From positions 34,143,437-34,207,436 of the forward strand of contig NC_059500.1 of assembly GCF_018139145.2 (NCBI RefSeq): a stretch of DNA of 64,000 bases, written 5' to 3'. The notes beneath the pieces are model-generated. The model searched no databases. It worked only from the letters and a program-made list of their open reading frames with translations, and was not told the DNA's origin. Shown here in pieces: positions 1-12,700 of the stretch (position 1 is the stretch's first letter; every line of letters starts with the position of its first letter). Both the position numbers and the translations under genes were made by a program. Source of the stretch: Gymnogyps californianus (Eukaryota; Chordata; Aves; Accipitriformes; Cathartidae).

Positions 1-3000
1 CTGATTTACTACAGTATTAACAGTGCCTGAAAGGAGAATTTAACGCTGTACATGCCAGTAGAGAAAACAGAATTTTTAGACTAAGAACTTATTCAGCACA
101 TCTGAAAGGAAGCTTAGAAATGGACCTGACATTTGGAAGCTTGTATTTTTTCCCTCCAGCCTATGTTAGTTGATCTAATTAAAAATATACTTTCTATGAC
201 AACCAACTCTGTCTGCGCTTTAAACTGCCATGACTACAACAACAGTATTATTTTTAAAAAGTGGGTTTAAAAGCAGCTTATAATCCTGTCCATTTTGGCT
301 ACTGCCTTCTGATATTTAAATATACTGGCATACCTCTCGTGGACTCCATCCATCCACGTGATGATTCTGTGTCTGTTTTCTCATTCTTCCCACTAATAAT
401 GGTAAAGGTTTTCAGGTTTTCTTCCTGAAAAAGTCTTCTGTAATGTTCCTAGAGTTCCTTTGGCCCTAGGAAGCATTGGTTTTCCATACCCAAAACAGCA
501 CTGAAGGCTAGTTGCGATGTCAGCTACTGGTTCTAGCATGGTGGTTCAAGACTTTTCTGAGTCTTTAAGAGGTCATATAACTGGAACCAATTTCCTTCCT
601 TCCAGCTTCTTTTCCTAGATACTCATCTTTTGGCTTAAACTAGTGGAGTCATGCAGAAAATGTCCTGATAGTTAAGCCTAGAAATCACTATCCCTCACAA
701 AGGGAAGCTTCATATTGCCCAGAGAATACTGTGTGCGATATGGAGCACAACAAATAATCTGTGCGTGCTTTAATTCCGTGAATTGACCTTTGGAAAGTTT
801 TGTGTAATTTGTTTTGACTTGTGGGCTCCTGGGGCAATCGCCAAAAATACAATGACCTACTTCGTATTACTGGGTGGAACACAGACAAAAGTGACTTTTT
901 TTTGTTGGTAGATATTTTCTGAGGAAATAGAAGTACAGCTCAAGAAAACATTTCCTATTAGAAGAGCTAAAGGAAGAGAACTCCTGTTGGAATCTAATCC
1001 TATTAGATTATCAGGAGATTGATTAATGAAAGTGTGGTGAGAGTGACCTATACTAAACAGCAACCAACCAGTTCCTGAACTGGAAAGATGTGTCCTGTTC
1101 CTAGACTTCCTGTTCCTTTCTTATGGTGCATCTGTTCAGTACCCTTCCTCTTTTCTTTTACTTGTATTTTTAAATTTGGGTATGTATTTTGCTCAAAAAA
1201 TCTAGTTGCAATTTATAATTAGGCATTACTGAAAAGTGAATCTAAGCACGCATCTTGAAGAATTTATTCCATCTGTCATCATAATGGCAGTAGGATAGCT
1301 CTCATCTTATAGTCTCTCTACTAACTACCTGATGCCCCGTTTTTCAGGGCTAATGTGTCAATAGAGAACTGGTGAATGTGTTGTCACATGCGTTCCTTGT
1401 AAATACATGAATGTAAATCCTGTGTGGTTTGTCCATTATATTTTATATTTAACAGACGTTTGCATTTCTCAGGCCCCGAGATTGCTTTTAGTTTCATCAA
1501 GGCCATAATCGGGGAAACAGTTCATGCCTCCTTTGGTTGAAGTTGCCTTTGCTTCTCTCCATTTGGCTTTTTCTCCTGAAGAAATGGTAAAATAGGACAA
1601 TAAACCTGTGTTTTTGTATTCTTTTAAAGCAACTGCTAAGTACATTTTTTATATAGCTGCAGTCATGAATCCTTCCTGCACCAATTAATATGCCGTTGAT
1701 GGCACTTTAAAAGGCATTTCTTTTATCAACAACTTAATCATGTAGATAGTCCACATAGTTTACAAAGAACACTTAAGAAGGAAAGACTGGCAGATGAAAA
1801 ATGCTAGGTATGTGGTATTTAGTGTAATAAGGCAGATCTTGACTTGTCAATTAATTACTATACAAATGAAACAAGCACTGAAAATGGAGAAATAGTGTGT
1901 CAGAAACTGATTTATGATGTATGCAGATATTTGGTATATGGTTCGAAGGTCTTAGCAGAGTGAACTGAAGAAAAGTCCAGGTGTAAGGTAAGAACAGTTC
2001 TTGCTGATTAATGCTTCAAAAAGGCATTGAAAAAATGTTCCACCTTTACTGTTAGAAATAAGTGGATATAGATTGAATCCCGATCTTATTTCAGAATCGC
2101 TCTGTAAGAAATGAAAAATCACAGTGCAGGAAAATAAATAAATAGACATTTTTAAAAACCTTGGAAAGATGTTCTAACATGCTGTTATTCTAAAATCTGT
2201 CTTCCTAATTATCTGCAGAGAACTATTAGTCGCATTCAGAAACACAAAGCACGAGCAAATTATCACAGGACACACATTATTTGATCTTATTTGTGACAGT
2301 TGACCAGGGCAAGGCACTGAGTCCTTTGTAAATGAGATATTGTGAGGAAATATAGCTTTTAGTGAAGGAAGTGTTAACTAAGTACTACGCTGTTGCAGCA
2401 GGCTGAGAATACGCGTGCAGACAATTGCTGCATACCAGCTGTTGCACTGTAACTGGCTGACGTGCCACAGCTTGTCAGGGGTCAAGAATGGCACAGGGAT
2501 AGCAGAGCTTAACTCTCAGAAGAGATGTGTACTAGGTGACTCCTTGGAATTCCTCCTACTCTTGTAGCTACTGTACCAAAGGGAAGCTAGTTGATGAAAT
2601 GCTGTCTGAATATGGCAGAATTCAAAGCATGACTATGTGGTGCCATAGTCTGTTTAAAGCATCAATTCCCGCATATTTAATTTATTTCGATTTTCATACA
2701 TTAGGACACCCTAATTGTGCACCACTCAACCATGTTTCTAGAATTTGTTGGAATTATCATCCCTTTTCCTTCCCTTCTTGTATTTATTGCATTTTATTTA
2801 CTGCATAAGTTTTCAGCCGCAGTGCCCATGGATACCAACATGCCTGCCCTAGAGTTGGACTCTGGCAGGGATCTGGACAATACTACAGGTGATGAATATA
2901 TAGACCGAGTCATGAAAGAGATGTTAAAATGGCTAACTTTGTTTTATTTACTGTGGTTCACTTTCCATTGAAAGTTAGTTACATGTAAAGCTAACATGAA

Positions 3001-5993
3001 TTAATGTCATATATTAGTTATACAAAAGTTTAGGTAAAAATATGTAAAAAATAGCTATATGAATTTACTCACATGTAGAACTAATGTGAATTAGCACTGT
3101 TTAAAGTTTCCCTCATTATAATAATTCTCTTCATACTTCTTAAACCTGGGAGATTAAATTACGTATCGTTTCCATTCTTACAGTTGAAAGACTGCTAAAT
3201 GCATGACAGTTTTAATGCCTTTTCCCCAGAAAGCCCTGCAGTACTCTTCAGGGAGTCTTGTATCAGCAGATGGGTACAACTGTGATGGAGCTGACTCAAT
3301 CACGAATACAGCAGTTGCAGCAATGCAGTCTAACAGAAAATTTACCTTAGTTGTGAAGAAGTGAATTACTGCGCTCTCTTTTAAGAAAATTTGCTTTCTG
3401 CGATCAGTTCTTGATGACATCATACATCTTCTTGAGGAATTGAAGGTATTGAAGTAACTGCACTTATAAATGATGCTGTATTTGTCCTTTTGGAAGAAAC
3501 CCATAATCCATGTAGGCTATTGTTTTCTAGTTCATCCTAGTTTGTGTCTTTTCAGCAAACAGCCATCAATGCTTTTATTTTGCTTGAAGTATAAATAATA
3601 GAAACAAACTCACCTGCTTATTAACTTGGTCTCTACAGATTTTGAATGTTCCTAGTCTGATGAATGACCCACTTAATTAGTGTGTGTATATATACACACA
3701 GATTTCTCTCTTCCGGTCATTGTGGGACGAAGGATTTCTGTGAAAGAATCTCTTGTGCTATTTTTCATATGTTAGCAGAGGCAGCACATCTGAATAATTC
3801 AGTGGCGTCAGCAAGGGGTAACTGCAGTTCAGTTACTGACACGGTAATTTCAGTTTAGCAATGAAACTGTGAGGAAAATAACCCACTTTGAAAAGTTTTA
3901 AGTTGCGCTGACTGGAATATTCTAAAGATGGTGGATAATTTTCTGGGGGGAAAAAAGAGTTAAAAGCTTTCCTGACAAAGTTCAAAGTAGCGCTGAAACA
4001 CTTTCTTTTAAAAAAAGGAATACTTTTGTTGTTCGTGGACAGTATAATGATTTTGAATGTGTAATATAACAGACCTTATTATTTCAGATATGTGAAAATC
4101 TACACTATTGCATTGTGATATTGCATCTGAAGTTCAAAAAACAAACCACTCCCAAAATTGCATCTATGGGCAATTTTTAGACACTTTGTTCCAGGCTATG
4201 TCCATGGTCAGTTTCCTTATACTATGTAATGCAGCCCTTGTTAATAATGATTTAGCCTGAAGTCAGTGAAGTATGTGCTTGTGTGTTTAGAAGTGGCTTT
4301 TGCATCTGAAGTAAGGGAGGAGAGGAGAAGGGAAGAGGGAAGAATTGGGTTGTTGTAAAAACAGAGCGGTTAGTGACCGAGGGAGGCTGGTGAGTGATGT
4401 AGTCTTGAGGTAAAGTAGCAGGGTAGCGCCTCAAATTGTAATCTGCCAAGAGCTAGCTGTATCTAGTGAAACAGGCGAGTTCCTTGCTGAATCATTCCAG
4501 CAAGAGGACTTAATTTCCAGAAGAAAGACTCTGAAGCTCAATAAAAGAATTTTTAGTCTTTCTATGAGTTACTGGTTTTGAAGAGGGAAGAAAAAACTTG
4601 GTCAGTCTTTGTGATTTAGAGGAGGAACTTAAAATTTCACTGTGCTTGCAGATCCTCCTGCAAAATTTAATTTGGGCAAGACATAAGCCTCTGAGGAACA
4701 CTGTTGTCTGTGTACTCAGTAGAAGCTTCACTGGTTTTAACATCCAAAATATTTGAAGATTCCTGTTTCAGTCAGCTGACGAGATCTCTTCGCAGAAATA
4801 ATTTGCTGTGCTTGTATGCCAGATTAAAGGTGCTAAAATGGATTTTCAGTATAAAGACGTACCTAATTCATACTGGATTACAGTTGGGAGGGGGAAAGGA
4901 AATTAGAATAGAAGAACAGAAAATAGGGACTATCTGCTTTCTGTAGTATATGTATGTGAACGAGTATATATATACATACACACACACGTATATATAAAGA
5001 GTGTGAATACGTGCATAGAGAGAGAGAGAGGTGTTTGTATACATTTGTGTAAGTGTACATATATAGAGGTATATACAGACAGTGTTGCAATACCAGAGTG
5101 CTGTGCAGTTCTAAAGGTGTGTGCTAACAAACTGTACCTATATTTATTTTGAGCTGTCTCACTTCTAGGGCATCCTGTATTGCCACTTGCAATGATTAAA
5201 AAGGGAGTCTCATTTTAAAATAGGTGAAATGAAAGAAAAAACAAAATAACATTTTAAATCTTTTGCCTTCTGATACTTCATCTTAAACCTGGTTGTATTT
5301 TAAAGGTGCTCCATGCAATCGCAAGGTTTGGGAATGTATTCATAAAATTAGAGAGTCTCACTGAACTGGATGAACACGTACTACTGTGTTTCTTGTGATA
5401 AAACATGGAAGTTGACAACAGTAAAGACTCAAGATCACCAAGAAATAATGTATTCCAAGTAACATTGAACAAAACCTTGCAGGTCTTAATATTGAAAGAA
5501 GTACAGAAGTTGACTCATACGCAATGTGTGGGAAGGAACAGATATTACAAGTGTGTGAAATCTGGTTGTTTCTTATAATCAGTCTGAAGACACGAGAAAG
5601 TAACTATTAATCTCTGCTGACTTTAATCCCTTGACAGAAATAATTCCTGCCTTTCTCTGTTCTTCCCAGTTTTCTAATTCCTCTGAGCGGAAACAGACTG
5701 AGACAATACAACTTTTAAAATATGGAAGCATTTATATAAATTAATGTAGCCATTATTGAGGACGTAATTTGCTTGTTCAACAAGATAATAGGTTTTTGAT
5801 TGCAGTTTGCTACATTGTAGCTGCAGGCGAGCTGTGCCAGCTTTCTTTAACTTCTTAATTGTTGTTTTTCTTTTTTTGTTGTTGTTTATACTTGATGTAT
5901 TGAAAGAAGGTACATTTTCCCCACAATATATGCAACAGTCAAGTGCAGTTATCAATATATTATATTTTAAATTATTTTTTCTTTTTTTAACAG
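1..5993. other. presumed SLC27A6 intron, no other gene seen
   Basis: This AT-rich stretch runs up to a strong splice acceptor (a T-rich tract followed by CAG at 5991-5993). I looked for the preceding SLC27A6 exons (ATP/AMP signature region and following helices) on the plus strand and did not recognise any. Short open frames such as those near 2536-2971 and 3178-3504 have no recognisable domain and no supporting splice structure. The stretch holds one compound microsatellite (4945-5080). Intron status is inferred only from the exon that follows. Confidence 0.5.
4945..5080. repeat. compound microsatellite (TA/CA/GA)
   Basis: Short runs of TA, CA and GA dinucleotides follow one another: TA-rich around 4965-4974, CA-rich around 4975-4988 and GA-rich around 5018-5030, then more TA-rich sequence. 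The runs are interrupted. Two overlapping minus-strand open frames across it arise from repeat composition and are not genes. Confidence 0.8.
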
Positions 5994-6168
5994 AAGGAAG
6001 GAGAAGAAAATCACAAAGTCCGACTAGCAGTTGGAAATGGAGTAAGAAATGATGTATGGAGAGAATTTTTAGACAGATTTGGTGCTGTTAAGATCTGTGA
6101 GTTTTATGGTGCTACTGAAGGAAACATTTGTTTCATGAACCACACAGGAAAAATTGGATCTGTTGGAC

Positions 6169-6799
6169 TGTCCTGGTTTCGGCTGAGACAGAGTTAATTT
6201 TCTTCTTAGTAGCTGGTACAGTGCTGTGTTTTGGATTTAGTGTGAGAATGATGTTGATAACACTCCGATGTTTTAGTTGTTGCTAAGTAGCGCTTATCTT
6301 CAGCCAAGGACTTTTCAGTTTCCCATGCTCTGCCAGCAAGCAGGTGAGCAAGAAGCTGGGAGGGAGCAGAGCCGGGGCAGCTGACCTGAACTAGCCAAAG
6401 GGGTATTCCATACCATGGAACGTCATGCCCAGTATATAAACAGGGGGGAGTTGGCCGGGCGGCGCGGATCGTGGCTCGGGAACTAACTGGGCATCAGTCA
6501 GCGGGTGGTGAGCAATTGCATTGTGCATCACTGGTGGGGTTTTTTTTGTTTGGTTGGTTTTTTTTCCCTTCCTCCCCCTCCTTTTTTGTTATATTCCTTT
6601 TCATTACTATTATTATTATTATATTTCATTATTACTATTGTTAGTATTATATTTCACTTTAGTTATTAAACTGTTCTTATCTCAACCCATGAGTTTTACT
6701 TCTTTTTTCCCCCTCTTTCCTCCTCCTCACCCCACTGGGAAGGGGAAGGGGGAAGCGGCTGCGTGGTGCTTAGTTGCTGGCTGGGGTTAAACCACGACA
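6169..6799 (+). mobile_element. solo LTR of an avian endogenous retrovirus, copy 1
   Basis: A 631-bp element starts TGTCCTGGTTTCGGCTGAGA and ends in ACCACGACA, with TG...CA termini. It is flanked by the perfect direct repeat TGGAC (6164-6168 and 6800-6804), a 5-bp target-site duplication. There is no internal viral region, so it is a solo LTR left by recombination between two LTRs. It carries a TATA box (6433-6440), an ATTAAA polyadenylation-type hexamer (6665-6670) and an AT-rich trinucleotide stretch (about 6606-6650). Two further copies lie at 45046-45588 (minus) and 47077-47678 (plus). By eye the U3 part is roughly nine-tenths identical to the copy at 47 kb. It is in the same orientation as the gene it interrupts. 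A 5-bp duplication suits ERVL-type elements, but the class is not proven. Confidence 0.95.
6433..6440 (+). promoter_or_regulatory. TATA box of LTR copy 1
   Basis: The sequence TATATAAA sits 264 nt into the LTR and is followed by a GC-rich segment, the usual U3/R arrangement. The same motif is at the matching position in the copy at 47341-47348, and in reverse orientation at 45309-45316. Activity is not known. Confidence 0.6.
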
Positions 6800-9700
6800 T
6801 GGACGCACCTATTTCTTTTATAAGGTGACTATTTATTTACATTGTACTTCGTAAAAGGGAGTGCTGAAGGTAAATGCGTTTCTCAGTTTGACCACAGGAC
6901 GTGGGGCTGCAGTCATAAGTCCAAGGTAAATTTTGTAACTTAGTTATTGCAAGTGGAATGACGCTGTGTAAAATCTTGGCTGCCGAAGTATTGCAGGTAG
7001 TGCTTAGCACCCAACCCAGTTATCCTGTCAGCAGTAACCCTTAGATTTTTCTTAAAGTTCATAGGAGTCAAAAAGGCCTTGCCTCTCTTCTGACAGTTTT
7101 GAGTAGGTTCCAAGTATCATTTCAAATCTCTACTACATTAAAGGACAAGAGAGGAAGTTGGGTTTGTTTTAATACCTAAGAACTCGTCATCTGTGAAAGA
7201 AACATACAGGTGTCCTGTTCTGACTTAGTGTTCTACAGATTATATTTAGAGCTGTTTTCAAAGAGTATGTTTATAGTGCATATTACTCTGTAAATATTTG
7301 GCATAAATATGAATTAATAGTAATTAAAATAAAGTAACATATAGGCAGATATAACTTTAAGAGATATTTTATACCATTCCTGTCTTTTTAAGAGCTCATC
7401 ACCTAATGGAATAACCTTTAATGCATATATAGGTAAAGACTTCCCTATAAAAGGGAAGTCAAATCCCTTTTAATGGCACCAGACAGGCATTTGGAATGCT
7501 GTCTGAATGCTGCAAGTTGTCAGGTATGTGTTTTCATCCCAGCTAATTTCCATGTGAATAACTTGGGATAACTGAGAAGCTAGATATATAATGTCCTATA
7601 ATAACGGGCCAGAACAGTTTCAGCAGAACTGAAAATCAAATTTCTGGATGTAAATAAAAAGTAACGTTCCTCCTGTACCTTAGGCAAAATATGGGCACCC
7701 TCACTTTGACTTCTCAGGAAAATCTTACATTTTCTAGAAGAAAGAAATGGACTGTGGCAGAGTGTTTCCTACTGCTTGCGTTGTGGCTCACACAGCTCTC
7801 CTGATTTCATTCTGCTTCTCTGCTGCAAAAGCCAGCACATGTGTGGCCACTCCTAGGGTGTGCTTGGCAAGCGTCAGAGCACAGACGCCAAGCTCCGGAA
7901 TGCGCTTTTTCCAGCATCGATATATGGGACTGTAGCTGTCTTCCTGGCTGGATTTCTTCATGCTGCTGGCTGGCTCCATATTTGGCTGCCAAAACTACTG
8001 AAGGAGTTGCCAGCAGGACTGGTGTGAGGATTAGTCTGGTTTAGCTGTCCTAACCTTCAGGATGCCGTGAGCTTTCAATTTCCCTTTCACAAAGGAAAAA
8101 AACCCATCTTTTTTATGTTTAAGAACAAGATTCTGGAAGCATTTTTTTTTGAGAGATCCATTTTCAAGTGACTTTTGTGGTGAAGGAAGAGGAAGTGCCA
8201 TATTTATCTGAACTGTTAGAGCACACACAGCAGACAAACCCATGTACAAATTCTGCCCATACTTTTTGAGCAGGCCACAGATTGATCAAGTTTCTTCCTC
8301 GACTTGCTCATAGCTAAATGGGAGAACCATATTGCTTTCCGCATTTCTTCAAGACTGGGTATCTAGACTATTTTTAAGTTGGCAACATACAAACCAACTT
8401 ATTTATGTCTCTAAAAACAGCATGTAAGAACAAGTTACATTGTTCAGTTTATGACTAAAGCAAGCATACTGAGAAGAATGCAAAAGAATACTGAGACCTC
8501 TCAGAATACAGGGACCTCTGTTTGCATCTTGAACAAACGTACCAATCCTGAATGTTTTATATGCGTCAGATACTGGTGATAGAGAAAGAATATCAAGAAC
8601 TGCCTGAGCTGCCAGGCAAATAGCACAACCCAAAAGCAGGTTGAAGGTATTGAAAGATACCAGAGTGACATCTACTTCTTTGCATCTTGGCTGTAGGACA
8701 GGTGTGTGGATGATGTACATCCTGAAAATGGGCCAGTAGACAGCACTTCCCCACTACATTTTGGAGGTCTGAAAGGCACTGTAGCTTATTGAGGCAAAAG
8801 CCATTATAATGTTCCTTTGGGGATGATGCAGTTCTGCGCTGCCTGAATTCAGGGCTGTGCTTACAAGCCACAAGAGAATCCATCATGTGTTGACTCCAGT
8901 ATCTCTGGTTTCCAGCTAAAAAGTATCTTTGGTACTAATTTCCGTAAGAACGTCCATTGCTGAGCATAGGCATGGGCTGCAGAGGTGAATACCCTTGGCT
9001 CTCTGTGCTTTGAAAAGTTCTCACGCATTTGGTGGCTTCAGTCCTTCCTGGAGCACTGCCTGGGGTGGCTTTGCTCCATTCCCAATGTGAAACAGACTGT
9101 AATTTGCACAGACTGTTCCTCAGTCTTTTTCAGAAGAATAAAAATGGGGAAATGTTTCCATCAGTGAAGTGCCTGGAAGAAGAAGGGGAAAAAGATTAAG
9201 AAGCCCAAATGGTCAAAAACTGAAGAACAGGGAAAAAGGTGGAGGAAATAGAAAAAAGGAAGTAGCAGAAACTGGATCAGAGAGGGCTGTATTCAGAGAC
9301 AACAAGGTTTAAACCTTGTGGTCTTATGTGCAAATCACACCACGGGAACATTTCAAAACTGGGGCCTGGACTTTGGGCCCCATAGACCTTAAGACAGCTC
9401 TGGAATGATGTACTACTTGACAAGTGTTAGAGGGAAATGTAAATAGCTCGTGTTTTTCCAGAGGCAATGGCAAGGAAAGAACAGTGAAAAGTCCAAAAAA
9501 TCCACCCTACAATTAACTTAAGACTGTAAATCTTCATCCATTTGTTACTAAGATAAAAGATTGTTCCTAGAAGAAAGAAAGAATCAAGTAGGATAAACAT
9601 TTTAGAAAGATCTTTTTATTCTTCTATTTTTTTTTTTTCTTGTCTGGAAAGGATAGAGAAAATAACTGAACCTTTTATTGATCAAAAGGGTTTAAAATAA

Positions 9701-12700
9701 GAAACTGAAATAAAAAAAAATGGGGGGGGGTTCTTTGGGATGGGAGAGGGATACAATAATGGATTAACAGAACAGAAGAAACTTTAAAGAGTTGTGAGGA
9801 CAGAGGTGACATTTTATTTTATAGGGTATTCATTGTCATGTCTGTGACTGGGGGCATGAAAAGTGGGTGTGCACTGTGGGGCAGACCTCAAAACTCTGGG
9901 AAGTTCTACTGGATGGTTCCAGAAGTTGCTTATCCAAACCAGCCTGGCTTGGAGGGGATAGCTCTTCTTGCAGTTCATTTCTGTTTCTTGTTGTGGTCAA
10001 AACCAGGAAGCAGAGAGGCAAAAAGAAAAAAAGAAGAAAAGATTACCAAATGTTTTAACAGCCTAAGAAATTTTGTTTTGATTTCCCTTTTGAGGTAAAG
10101 GTTCAACTCAGTTCTTTCTCCAAGTCAGTCTGTTAAACCAAGACATAAACATACTGAGTATGCTAACTAGTGATGGGGTGTCTGCCTGGCTTAAGTATTG
10201 CAGTACCTATTTTGGGTCCAGAATGTTGGTAACTCAGGCCATGCAAGCAAAGGGTCACTGTAACCATTCTGCTAACCAGATGGATTTGACCTATCTTTTC
10301 AGTAATTATAGTACATTTTGAAGAACCTTATTTAGGACAAACGTCAGTAAAATGCCATCCAGCTGCAGGCTGTGAATTCTTCACAAAACTGTCAAAAATC
10401 TTTCCACAGAGGTCAAATATTGTCTCCCTGTGATCTGATGTAGGCTCCACAACCAAAAAACGCAAAAGAAAATGTACTAGGTTTGTTTTTAAGGGTACCC
10501 CTGAATTTAGCAAGTAATTCTCAAGATCACAAACAGTATCTTTACAGATTTACGGATTTGCTAATTTAAAATAAAAATATAACGGCAAAATTAGTCCTTT
10601 TCTTTACTGGCACATGACAGATTGTACTGCATTTAGTCTGAAATTAATAAGCAGGTATATAGTCATATGAATTTCGAAATTTTAAATGCTGCTATCTACA
10701 GTTACAGAAGTGAGTGAGGTTTTATTCTACACCTCTAGAACTTTTGATGGGATTCTGCTTTGCTTTATTTATCTACAGGGTGGGAATTAAAAGCACTTTT
10801 ACAGTAAATTTTGTATTTGCAAAACAATCACATTTTAATTTTAGAAAAAAAACTCATACTGAGGTGTGGGAAACCTGACATTACTTTCTTCTAAAAGACA
10901 AGGTAGGCGAAGCTAGAGGATAGAAGCAGGTCCTTGAGCTGAAATGTCAAATTTGCCAAGACATAAAAAAATCCTGCAAATACAAAATACCTCGTAAGCA
11001 TTAGCAATGGGATAAGAAAATAGCAATAGTTATATCAAATACATGAAACAAAGCTCTGAAAATTTCCTGACCCTCTCGCAGTTATGACAAGCAGAGGGAA
11101 TATGGGAAAGGGGAGAAAAGAAGAAAAAAAGAGAAGAATGTGTAAAAAAAATGGAATCAGAGGAAGGCCAACCTCACTGACATGCTGTTCGTACTTAGAC
11201 AGTAACTCTACAAGGTGAGAGGACACACAGGCACAGCTTTGAGCATATTCCTCCTTTTTGTCCAAAGTATAAGGGAAATGTAAAGAAGTAAAGGAAATTC
11301 CTCCAAACGTATACTAAGAAGCGTGTAAGACAGAATGAACATGTCTAAGTCTTTCAAATTAAAGCCTAACAAGACATCTTTCTCCTGCTGTGAATTAGCT
11401 GTGAAATACACAAAATATCTTTCACTAGAACCCACCAGCTGATTAACTGACACAGGGCTTCGTTGTGCACAATTTAAGGCTTGTCTATACTGGCAAAATA
11501 TCTGTCAGAGTTTAAGGTTGGAGTTCTTTGCTAAAACTGTAGTGAACAGGCAAATGCATTTCAATTTGCTTGTGCAATCTTAATGAATCCAGTAAGCATT
11601 TTGGAAATAATCATTTGACAGGCGTGTTGCAACATGCCCATTTCTTGCTGGGCTTCATGCATTCTGGGCTCTTTTCATGGAACTCTAGGACTTGTGGTTA
11701 AATTTAGTACCTCTCAGGACTTCTTTTATGATAATACATAATTCAAACTTCTTAAATGAGCCTGTGACATTTTTAAATTCTGTGGTAGCAGTATTGCTGA
11801 GTATGGCAGTCCTCACTGTTATTAAAATGAATTAATATATTTCCGACTCATTGGCAACCATACAGACAAGTATCTTCGGATGAGGAAGAGGAGTGGCAGA
11901 CAGCCACTTGGTTTGTTGCTGTGGTGCTACAACAGTTCTGTTGGAAAAGCAGGAGCTGAGAACTAGCCAGTTAGCTGATTTACATTAAATTTCCTCAGGC
12001 TGCTTAATTTATTTAAACGTGATACTGGTGGGATACATTATGAGGATGACCAACAGTGATGTCGGAACTTCAAAGGAAGGAAGGCTTCTGTGGCAAAGAA
12101 GGGAATGAACTGTATGCTGTTCATTTTTATGAAAAAGTTATGCAATCGAGCTGTTTCATATCTTACCTTAAATCAACAGGGGCTCTTGTGGGATGAAACC
12201 GTCAGCAAATTAACAATGAGTAATGACCGTGACAAAACAAAACATTGACAGCTGGGCTAAGAATACCAAGAGTCATGAAGAAAGCAGTGGGGATACTAGT
12301 AAATGGCAATTATTAGCCTGACTCCAAAAGGACTGGCAAAGTCTATCCTCCCCACTCCTGAGCCTAGGAAAAAAGGAAGTCTAAAGACCAAGGGGGCAGG
12401 AGGAGGCTGAGGGTTGTCAGTGCCCTCCCAAAGAGGGTGATGTGAGAGTGCCATGCTTAAGACAGACACCAAAACTACAGTAAGCCTAGAAATGGATGGA
12501 GCGCTTGTGTTTGAACAGAACTGAAGTGTGGTACAACAGGGAAAGCTGGAGTGCATAAGGACAGAGATTTGTCTGTGCGTGTTATTTAGCATGTGCTAAC
12601 AGCTGGACTCCAGTGCAAAATCTGTGCCCTGCTGTCACCTTATTAGCTAGTGAGGCTTGCGCAGGTATGCTAGTTCTTGGTACAGTCACACCTTCCTTCT

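Larger units (their letters stand above)
5994..6824 (+). pseudogene. SLC27A6: SLC27A6 (FATP6) internal exon, split by a solo LTR
   Basis: The two exon parts, 5994-6168 and 6805-6824, total 195 nt (65 codons) and encode a central piece of a long-chain fatty-acid transport protein / very-long-chain acyl-CoA synthetase. SLC27 proteins act at membranes in fatty-acid uptake and CoA activation. The translation begins KEGEENHKVRLAVGNG, continues with a DVWREFLDRFG segment, and contains FYGATEGN, the conserved AMP-binding-enzyme motif. It ends with GSVG before the insertion and RTYFFYK after it. The wording fits FATP6 better than FATP2, the closest alternative. The acceptor (T-rich tract plus CAG, 5991-5993) and donor (GT at 6825) look functional. 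Between the two parts lies a 631-bp LTR plus one copy of the target duplication. Reading from the exon into the LTR meets TAA at 6195-6197, so the product would lose the C-terminal third of the enzyme. No other frame damage is visible in the exon. No further exon of the gene was recognised in the window. Confidence 0.88.

Noticed and set aside
3178..3504. 108-codon minus-strand frame and an overlapping plus-strand open stretch near 3224-3364, as possible upstream SLC27A6 exons
   Set aside because: Neither translation resembles FATP sequence on either strand.
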